This document shows, in pieces, positions 58,596-64,000 of a stretch of DNA of 64,000 nucleotides (position 1 is its first letter; each line of letters starts with the position of its first letter). Position numbers and translations under genes: made by a program. Source of the DNA: Stenotrophomonas nematodicola (GTDB lineage Bacteria > Pseudomonadota > Gammaproteobacteria > Xanthomonadales > Xanthomonadaceae). The stretch lies in the NCBI RefSeq assembly GCF_009467805.1, contig NZ_WIAY01000001.1, positions 1,244,982 through 1,308,981 of the forward strand. Reading direction: 5' to 3'. A model generated the notes under the pieces. It saw only the letters and a program-made list of their open reading frames with translations. It had not been told where the DNA came from and made no database searches.

Positions 58596-58616
58596 CGCCG
58601 GGTTCCACCCGGCTGC
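58592..58616 (+). repeat. SMAG-like GTAG stem-loop at the thioesterase stop codon
   Basis: GTAG (58592-58595), then a 7-bp stem GCCGGGT / ACCCGGC with loop TCC. The TAG of the GTAG tail is the thioesterase stop codon. Confidence 0.7.
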
Positions 58617-58657
58617 GGTTGATCCGCCTATCCGGCCCCCATCAGTGCCGCGCGTTG

Positions 58658-59101
58658 TCAGGGCGTCGCTCTGCGCACCTGCAGGGTGGCGTCCACCTTG
58701 CGGCCGTCTTCCAGGCTCAGCCGCAGCGGGACCTGCCCGCCTTCCTTCAGGGCGATGGCAGGCTGCATCAGCATCAGGTGCAGGCCACCGGGTTTCAGGT
58801 CCACCGTGGCGCCCGGTGCGATCGGCATCCGCTCGACCTCGCGCATCCGGCTGACGCCATTGACCAGGGTGGTTTCATGCAGCGACACATCGCCGAATGC
58901 CCGGCTGCCCGCGCCGACCACCACCACGGCGTTCGGGCAGTCATTGCGGATCCGCCCGTAGCCGGCCGCCATCGGCATCGCGCCCGGCGGCAGGCGCACC
59001 CAGCCCTCACGCACGGTCACGCACGCAGGTTCGGCCGCCGCGGCCGATGCTGCGAACGCACACAGGCCCAACAATACGCACACGAATGGTTTGGTTATCA
59101 T
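58658..59101 (-). CDS. periplasmic copper chaperone PCuAC
   Basis: The 147-residue secreted protein has a signal peptide ending near SAAAAEP. It carries the exact PCuAC copper-binding motif H-x10-M-x21-H-x-M at His75, Met86, His108 and Met110. Such proteins bind Cu(I) in the periplasm and deliver it, often to the CuA site of cytochrome oxidase. Here it stands alone without Sco or oxidase genes nearby. ATG 59101 begins at the signal peptide; the longer open frame upstream is not supported. Divergent from the enoyl-CoA hydratase gene, 34 bp apart. Confidence 0.9.
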   Translation of the reverse strand: MITKPFVCVLLGLCAFAASAAAAEPACVTVREGWVRLPPGAMPMAAGYGRIRNDCPNAVVVVGAGSRAFGDVSLHETTLVNGVSRMREVERMPIAPGATVDLKPGGLHLMLMQPAIALKEGGQVPLRLSLEDGRKVDATLQVRRATP

Positions 59102-59135
59102 CGCCTCAGTTCCCTGTCCGCAACGAGATCGCAGC

Positions 59136-59915
59136 ATGACGACGCTTATCGAGGTGATCAACCACGGCCCCATCCGCGAGCTGCGGCTGGCACGCCCGCC
59201 GGTGAACGCACTGGACACCGAGCTGTGCCGTCACCTGATCCATGCGGTCAACCAGGCCATGACCGACGATGTGCACGGCATCGTGCTGTCCGGCAGCGAG
59301 CGCATCTTCAGCGCCGGCATGGATGTGCCGCACCTGCTCGGCCACGGTGAGGACAGGCACAAGCTGCTGGACAGCTGGCAGGCGTTCTTCGGCGCGGTGC
59401 GCACCCTGGCCGAATGCCGCGTACCGGTGGTGGCGGCACTGACCGGGCATGCGCCGGCCGGCGGTTGCGTGCTGGCCCTGTGCTGCGACTACCGGGTGCT
59501 GGCGCGCAGCGCGGACCCGGCCCAGCCGACGGTGATCGGACTGAACGAGGTGCAGGTCGGCCTGGTGGCGCCGGAAGGCATCCAGCGCCTGATGCGTCGC
59601 GTGGTGGGCCATCACCGCGCCACCCAGTTGCTGATCGGCGGGGAGATGGTGCCGGCCGAGCGCGCGCTGGCCATCGGCCTGGTGGACGAACTGGCCGACG
59701 CACCGCAGGTGGTGCCGCGCGCGGTGGCCTGGCTGCAGCGCCTGCTGAAGCTGCCGCGCCAGCCGATGCTGCTCACCCGCGCCATCGCACGCACCGATCT
59801 GCATGAAGCGCTGCATCCTGACCTGATCCAGCTGGACCGCTTCGTGGAGGCCTGGTACGCCCCGGACGCCCAGCAGGCACTCCAGACCCTGGTCGCCCGG
59901 CTGGGCAAGGCCTGA
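59136..59915 (+). CDS. enoyl-CoA hydratase/isomerase family protein
   Basis: A 259-residue crotonase-fold protein. Oxyanion-hole segments ERIFSAGMDVPHLL and HAPAGGCVLALCCDYRV are present, followed by GLNEVQVGLVAPEG, in which only the first of the two usual catalytic Glu positions is clearly kept, so isomerase or other chemistry is possible. ATG 59136 starts the conserved N-terminus. It is followed after 74 bp by tesB, making an acyl-CoA-handling neighbourhood. Confidence 0.88.
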   Translation: MTTLIEVINHGPIRELRLARPPVNALDTELCRHLIHAVNQAMTDDVHGIVLSGSERIFSAGMDVPHLLGHGEDRHKLLDSWQAFFGAVRTLAECRVPVVAALTGHAPAGGCVLALCCDYRVLARSADPAQPTVIGLNEVQVGLVAPEGIQRLMRRVVGHHRATQLLIGGEMVPAERALAIGLVDELADAPQVVPRAVAWLQRLLKLPRQPMLLTRAIARTDLHEALHPDLIQLDRFVEAWYAPDAQQALQTLVARLGKA

Positions 59916-59960
59916 CCAGCACGCGGGGGCCGTCATGCCGGCCAGCGGCCGGCGCTGCCC

Positions 59961-59966
59961 TATAAT
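59961..59966 (+). promoter_or_regulatory. consensus -10 box upstream of tesB
   Basis: A perfect TATAAT 24-33 bases upstream of the tesB start. The -35 region is GC-rich and does not match, so this may be a promoter relying on an activator or extended contacts. Confidence 0.45.
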
Positions 59967-59989
59967 TCGGGTTCGCCCCCCTCTGCTGG

Positions 59990-60907
59990 TTGCCTCCCTT
60001 GTCCGACACGCACGAACCCGTCGTTTCCGAGCTGATCGACCTGCTCACGCTCGAACGCCTGGAAGACAACCTGTTCCGCGGCCAGAGCCGCGACATCGGC
60101 ACAAAGTATGTGTTCGGTGGGCAGGTGCTGGGCCAGGCGCTGTCGGCCGCTCAGGCCACGGTGGACAACGGCCGCCACGTGCATTCACTGCACGCCTATT
60201 TCCTGCGTGCCGGCAACATCGACCACCCCATCGTCTACGACGTGGACCGCACCCGCGATGGCGGCAGCTTCTCGGTGCGCCGGGTCACCGCGATCCAGCA
60301 CGGCAAGGTCATTTTCTTCTGCGCGGCCTCGTTCCAGCAGGCCGAGAGCGGTGCCGAGCATCAGCACAAGATGCCGGAAGTGCCGCAACCTGAAGACATC
60401 GAACCCAACCGCCCGCTGCCGCCGGAGGTGCTCGAACGCCTGCCGATCAAGGTCCAGCGCTGGCTGTCGCGCGGCGGCCCGTTCGAGTTCCGCCACGTGT
60501 ACCCGCGCGACGAACTCAACCCGCCCAAGCGGCCGCCCTACCACCAGGTGTGGCTGCGGTTGAACGAAACCGTGGGCGATGCCCCCGAGCTGCATCAGGC
60601 CCTGCTGGCCTATGCCTCGGACTTCCACCTGCTCGGCACGGCCACGTTCCCGCACGGCATCAGCTATTACCAGCCACACGTGCAGATGGCCTCGCTTGAC
60701 CACGCCATCTGGTTCCACCGCCCGTTCCGCGCCGACGACTGGCTGCTGTATTCGCTGGACAGCCCCAGCGCGCAGGATTCGCGCGGCCTGGCCCGTGGCC
60801 AGTTCTTCACCCGCGACGGTGTACTGGTCGCCAGCACCGCGCAGGAAGGGCTGATCCGCGTGGTCACCGACAGTGCCGCGGCCGCCGCCGTCCCGGCCAA
60901 GGACTAA
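59990..60907 (+). CDS. tesB: acyl-CoA thioesterase II
   Basis: A 305-residue double-hotdog thioesterase cleaving medium- and long-chain acyl-CoAs. N-terminal hotdog with LFRGQSRDIGTKYVFGGQVL; C-terminal half with SLDHAIWFHRPFRADDWLLY (catalytic Asp) and ASTAQEGLIRV (catalytic Gln). There is no ATG near the start: TTG 59990 and TTG 59999 are both possible. A perfect TATAAT lies just upstream, so the leader is very short. Confidence 0.94.
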   Translation: MPPLSDTHEPVVSELIDLLTLERLEDNLFRGQSRDIGTKYVFGGQVLGQALSAAQATVDNGRHVHSLHAYFLRAGNIDHPIVYDVDRTRDGGSFSVRRVTAIQHGKVIFFCAASFQQAESGAEHQHKMPEVPQPEDIEPNRPLPPEVLERLPIKVQRWLSRGGPFEFRHVYPRDELNPPKRPPYHQVWLRLNETVGDAPELHQALLAYASDFHLLGTATFPHGISYYQPHVQMASLDHAIWFHRPFRADDWLLYSLDSPSAQDSRGLARGQFFTRDGVLVASTAQEGLIRVVTDSAAAAAVPAKD

Positions 60908-60913
60908 TTCGAT

Positions 60914-61420
60914 ATGCGTCAGATTTTCAGCAGCCAGCGCGTGGAAACCGTGGAAGGCGTGGCCCAGCTGCTGCGCGATGCGGGCATCGACGTGCGCATC
61001 ACCAACGGGCGCTCGTACCACAGCAAGCGCGGCAGCCAGTTCAGCTACCTGGACACCAGCAAGGCGTCCACCCACCCGACCCTGTGGGTGGTGCATGCCG
61101 ACGATCAGCCGCGCGCGCGTGAGATCCTGCGCGACGCACGCCTGCTGGAAACCACCCGGCGCGACCACCCCACCGCCGAGTTCGCCTTCCGCGACCAGGT
61201 AGGCGAGGTGGCGCCGCGCCGCAACTGGGCCTGGCGCATTCGCATCGGCCTGCTGCTGGTCATCGCAGCAGTGGCGATGGTGGTGATGATGCGCCACCGT
61301 GGCGCGCCCACGGCGGAGCCCGTGCAGACCCGGCAGGCGCCACCGCAGGCACCGGCCACCCAACCGGCACAGGAAGAGGAAGACGTCCGCGTGCGGATCA
61401 CGCCGGCACAGCAACCGTAA
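60914..61420 (+). CDS. DUF2007-like protein with a membrane anchor
   Basis: The 168-residue protein has an N-terminal domain (RQIFSSQRVETVEGVAQLLR ... HPTLWVVHADDQPRAREIL) resembling the DUF2007 "putative signal transducing" family, with ferredoxin-like secondary structure. A single transmembrane helix follows (~107-126, IGLLLVIAAVAMVVMM), then a Pro/Gln/Ala-rich tail ending in an acidic stretch. Xanthomonads carry similar proteins labelled "pathogenicity-like", without known function. It is 6 bp after tesB, so probably co-transcribed with it. Confidence 0.78.
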   Translation: MRQIFSSQRVETVEGVAQLLRDAGIDVRITNGRSYHSKRGSQFSYLDTSKASTHPTLWVVHADDQPRAREILRDARLLETTRRDHPTAEFAFRDQVGEVAPRRNWAWRIRIGLLLVIAAVAMVVMMRHRGAPTAEPVQTRQAPPQAPATQPAQEEEDVRVRITPAQQP

Positions 61421-61488
61421 GCCGCGTCCGGCGGTCACATTCCCTGCCCTGCCCCGTCATGATGTCACTATCCCCAGGGACCGATGCC

Positions 61489-62706
61489 ATGACGCCACAC
61501 CCGTTGACCGCCACACTGGAGCGCGAACTGCCCGCCGCTGCGGGCGGCTGTCAGCAGTCCTACGGCCGTATCGTGCTGGCCTGCCAGAACACGGTGACCG
61601 CGATCGCCCTGGCGATCACCCGCGACGTGCAAGCCAGCGAGGACATCGCGCAGGAGGCCTTCATCAAGGCCTGGCAGCAGCTCAACCAGCTGCACAGCCA
61701 CGCCAGCTTCCTGCCGTGGCTGCGCCAGATCACCCGCAACCTGGCCCGCGACTGGCTGCGCGCCAACCGCGGCCGGCCACTGTCGGGCGAGGCGGCCGAG
61801 ATGGCGATCAGCATGGCCGCCGATCCCCGTCCCAGCGCGCCGGAGTACCTGCAACGGGTGGAAGAAGAAGTGGCCGCCGAGGAAATCATTTCAGCGCTGC
61901 CCGAAGACAGCCGCGAAACGCTGCTGCTGTATTACCGCGAGGGCCAGCGTTCCCAGCAGGTGGCCGACCTGCTCGGGTTGAGCGATGCCGCCGTGCGCAA
62001 ACGGCTGTCGCGGGCGCGGGCCACGGTACGCGAGGAGATGCTGCGCCGCTTCGGCGACTTTGCCCGCAGTTCGGCGCCCAGCGCGGCGTTCGCCACCACG
62101 GTGGTGTCGATGGCGCTGGTCGCTGCGCCCGGCACGGCCAGTGCGGCGATCCTGATCGGCACCGGCATCGGTACCGGCAAGCTCGGGTTGGGGGGTGCCA
62201 GCCTGTCCGGCGGCGCGGCGATGGGCTCGCTGGGCGCCGCCGCCAGCCAGAGCCACCTGTTTGGCAGTGGCTTCGACTGGGGCGCGGCGGTGGGCGGCAT
62301 GGTGGGCGGCGTGGTCGGCAGCTACCTCGGCGGGCGCTACCTGATGCGCTATGCGGAAACCGATGCCGAGCGCGCGGCCGTGCGCGGGTTCGTGCACTAC
62401 AGCACCTTCACCGCCATGCTGATGTGCATGGCGGTTTTCGTTCTGACCGCGCTGCAGGCCACGTGGTATTGGCCGCTGATCGCGCTGGTGATCGGGCTGG
62501 CCGTCGTCAACTACCAGTGCCTGGTGCCGCTGCAGCGGATCATGGCGCCGATGATCGCCCGCGATGCCGCCCGCCACGGACGCAGCGGGCCAACGTGGAC
62601 CTACCAGTGGATGTACGGCGGCAAGGCGATGATGGCGGTGAACCTGCTGATGCTCGTGGTGATCGCCGGGGTGATCGCCCGGGGCGTCCGGCTGGGGCAT
62701 GCCTGA
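61489..62706 (+). CDS. ECF-type sigma factor fused to a C-terminal membrane domain
   Basis: A 405-residue protein. Residues ~20-190 are a sigma-70 family module: region 2 around QASEDIAQEAFIKAWQQL and FLPWLRQITRNLARDWL, region 4 in LPEDSRETLLLYYREGQRSQ through DAAVRKRLSRARATVREEM. Residues ~200-405 are hydrophobic: a Gly/Ala-rich stretch (glycine-zipper-like, GAAVGGMVGGVVGSYLGG) and at least three further helices. Sigma and membrane parts are in one uninterrupted frame, so the fusion is real. The membrane part may tether or sense. ATG 61489 is preferred because AGGGA lies 8 bases upstream; ATG 61459 is an alternative. Confidence 0.88.
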   Translation: MTPHPLTATLERELPAAAGGCQQSYGRIVLACQNTVTAIALAITRDVQASEDIAQEAFIKAWQQLNQLHSHASFLPWLRQITRNLARDWLRANRGRPLSGEAAEMAISMAADPRPSAPEYLQRVEEEVAAEEIISALPEDSRETLLLYYREGQRSQQVADLLGLSDAAVRKRLSRARATVREEMLRRFGDFARSSAPSAAFATTVVSMALVAAPGTASAAILIGTGIGTGKLGLGGASLSGGAAMGSLGAAASQSHLFGSGFDWGAAVGGMVGGVVGSYLGGRYLMRYAETDAERAAVRGFVHYSTFTAMLMCMAVFVLTALQATWYWPLIALVIGLAVVNYQCLVPLQRIMAPMIARDAARHGRSGPTWTYQWMYGGKAMMAVNLLMLVVIAGVIARGVRLGHA

Positions 62707-62716
62707 GGCCGGACAG

Positions 62717-62745
62717 CACACCGCCGGTCGATGATCGGCGGTGTG
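62717..62745. terminator. hairpin between the sigma gene and EF-hand gene
   Basis: A 13-pair stem (62717-62729 with 62733-62745, one G-T) and loop GAT, 11 bases after the sigma stop. It has no T-run and lies between convergent genes. Confidence 0.6.
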
Positions 62746-62794
62746 GGGTGCCGGGCCGGGGCCCGGCGGTGCGTTGCGATGGGCGGACGCTGCG

Positions 62795-63373
62795 TCAGCG
62801 GGCCTTCGGTGCCGGCGGAGCGTCACCCCGGTGACCGCCGCGCGGACCACCGAACGGGCCCTTGGCGGCGTCGAACTCGGCCTTGCTGATCTGGCCGTCC
62901 TTGTTGGTGTCGGCGGCAGCGAACCACGCATCGCGGTGCTGCTTCATGCGCAACTCGCGGTCGGCCTTGTCCAGGTAGCCATCCTTGTTGACGTCCATCT
63001 GGTCGAAGCGCGCGGCCAGGCGCGGATCAGCCTTGGCCTCCTCGCGGCTGATGCGGCCGTCCTTGTTGGTATCCAGCCTGGCCATCATGTCGTCGCGGCC
63101 ACCCGGGCCACGGCCGTGCCGCTTGCCATGCCAGCGCGGCAGTTCTTCGCGCGAGAGCTTGCCATCCTTGTTGGCGTCCAGGGTGTCGAACTTGGCGGCA
63201 AGACGCGGCGCCTTGGCCGCCTCGGTGCGGTCGATGAAACCGTCGCCGTTGGTGTCCAGCGTGGCGCGGGCCGGCGCACCGGTCGGGGTCGGGGCATCGG
63301 CGGCCACCGCCAGACCGGTCGCACCGGTGGTCATCAGCAGGGCCATCAGCAGAAGGGGGTTGCGATTGCGCAT
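62795..63373 (-). CDS. secreted protein with five EF-hand loops
   Basis: The 192-residue protein has a signal peptide (~1-25, ending LAVAAD). Five canonical calcium loops begin at Asp40 ([12 protein letters not shown]), Asp66 ([12 protein letters not shown]), Asp101 ([12 protein letters not shown]), Asp127 ([12 protein letters not shown]) and Asp155 ([12 protein letters not shown]). Between loops two and three is a His/Arg/Gly-rich insert ([11 protein letters not shown]); the C-terminus is Gly/Arg/Pro-rich. A periplasmic or surface calcium-binding role is likely. Convergent with the sigma gene, divergent from bpt. Confidence 0.9.
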   Translation of the reverse strand: MRNRNPLLLMALLMTTGATGLAVAADAPTPTGAPARATLDTNGDGFIDRTEAAKAPRLAAKFDTLDANKDGKLSREELPRWHGKRHGRGPGGRDDMMARLDTNKDGRISREEAKADPRLAARFDQMDVNKDGYLDKADRELRMKQHRDAWFAAADTNKDGQISKAEFDAAKGPFGGPRGGHRGDAPPAPKAR

Positions 63374-63528
63374 GGGTCACTCCGGTTCGTAGGGAAATCC
63401 GTGTGCGGTGCGTGGGCACCCACACCGGTAACAACGCGCGGGCACCGTCGGGGTTGACCGTCCCGGCGGCCGTGTTCATTTGGCAGACAGTCGCGCCGCC
63501 TGCGACGGCCGGGCGCTATGCTGGGCGC

Positions 63529-64000
63529 ATGGCAATATACGGCGACCGCGACGACGAGCTGCGACTGTTCCAGACCGGCGACCACCCCTGTGGCTACTGG
63601 CCGGACCGGGCCGCGCGCGACCTGGTGCTCGACCCCCACGACGCACGCCTGGGGTCCCTGTACCCGATGGCGCTGAGCTGGGGCTTCCGCCGCTCGGGCG
63701 ATCTGGTCTACCGCCCGCACTGCGCGCAGTGCCATGCCTGCGTGGCGGTGCGTGTCCCGGTGGCGCGCTTCGCGCCGGACCGCAGCCAGCGCCGCTGCCT
63801 GGCACGCAACGCCGACCTTGAGGTGCGGATCGTGGCAGCCGAACAGACCGACGAGCAGTTCGCGCTGTACCACCGCTACCTGACCCATCGCCACGCCCAG
63901 GGCGGCATGGACGAACACGGCCCGCACGAGTTCGACCAGTTCCTGATCGGGCAATGGTCGCAGGGCCGCTTCCTGGAGGTGCGCGGGCCGGGCCAGCCGG
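63529..64000 (+). CDS. bpt: aspartate/glutamate leucyl(arginyl)-tRNA-protein transferase, 5' part
   Basis: The first 157 residues are present; the gene runs off the window end. The N-terminus has the ATE-N signature: [18 protein letters not shown], the [19 protein letters not shown] cysteine cluster and [15 protein letters not shown], then the start of the ATE-C domain ([15 protein letters not shown]). These enzymes add Leu or Arg to N-terminal Asp/Glu in the N-end rule pathway, making targets for ClpS-ClpAP. Bacterial Bpt forms use Leu. ATG 63529 starts directly at the conserved region. Confidence 0.93.
   Translation, partial: MAIYGDRDDELRLFQTGDHPCGYWPDRAARDLVLDPHDARLGSLYPMALSWGFRRSGDLVYRPHCAQCHACVAVRVPVARFAPDRSQRRCLARNADLEVRIVAAEQTDEQFALYHRYLTHRHAQGGMDEHGPHEFDQFLIGQWSQGRFLEVRGPGQP

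Overview
The window is a high-GC chromosomal segment from a gammaproteobacterium of the family Xanthomonadaceae, most likely Stenotrophomonas. The evidence is the gene order (rpsP-rimM-trmD-rplS, ffh beside a CcsA-type membrane gene, murJ-ribF-ileS-lspA-ispH, rplU-rpmA-obgE), the protein sequences, and several GTAG-tailed stem-loops resembling the SMAG repeats of S. maltophilia. Assignment is from reading only; no database search was possible.

Layout. 1-6.1 kb: the 3' end of mutS, a DUF937 protein, katG with an OxyR-like site, hslR with a small lipoprotein gene, and a MATE exporter. 6.1-12.3 kb: a leftward block of translation genes (rpsP-rimM-trmD-rplS), a class IV aminotransferase coupled to a nitronate monooxygenase, a lipoprotein, and ffh. 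12.4-21.7 kb: a cytochrome c assembly-type membrane protein, a secreted protein, an Hsp90-like ATPase paired with a TPR protein, radA, and an MHYT-GGDEF-EAL c-di-GMP enzyme. 21.8-29.4 kb: the cyoABCD quinol oxidase operon, an OafA-type acyltransferase with SGNH domain, and an ldhA-like dehydrogenase.

29.57-34.85 kb is an accessory island. It lies between an intact tRNA-Thr(CGT) gene and a second copy of that tRNA's 3' 40 bases plus its terminator, as expected after site-specific integration into a tRNA. It holds a degraded RHS gene whose C-terminal toxin-like domain carries a JAMM-like metal motif, an overlapping putative immunity gene, an orphan AT-richer gene, scraps of a GGDEF gene and a regulator gene, and a complete IS3-family element. 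No integrase remains.

34.9-42.4 kb is a surface-signalling locus: an ECF sigma factor, a FecR-type anti-sigma factor and an STN-domain TonB-dependent receptor in one coupled operon. It is divergent from a large autotransporter whose N-terminal domain looks like a ClpP-type serine protease. A perfect 8-bp inverted repeat sits in the shared promoter region. This locus, the RHS toxin module and the Hsp90-like/TPR pair are the most promising places for undescribed biology.

42.5-64 kb returns to core genes: yegP, a YhhN protein and M61 peptidase, ispH-lspA-ileS-ribF-murJ, rpsT, obgE, rpmA-rplU, uvrA with a thioesterase, a PCuAC copper chaperone, an enoyl-CoA hydratase, tesB, a DUF2007-like protein, a sigma factor fused to a membrane domain, a five-EF-hand secreted protein, and the 5' part of an arginyl/leucyl-tRNA-protein transferase gene (bpt).
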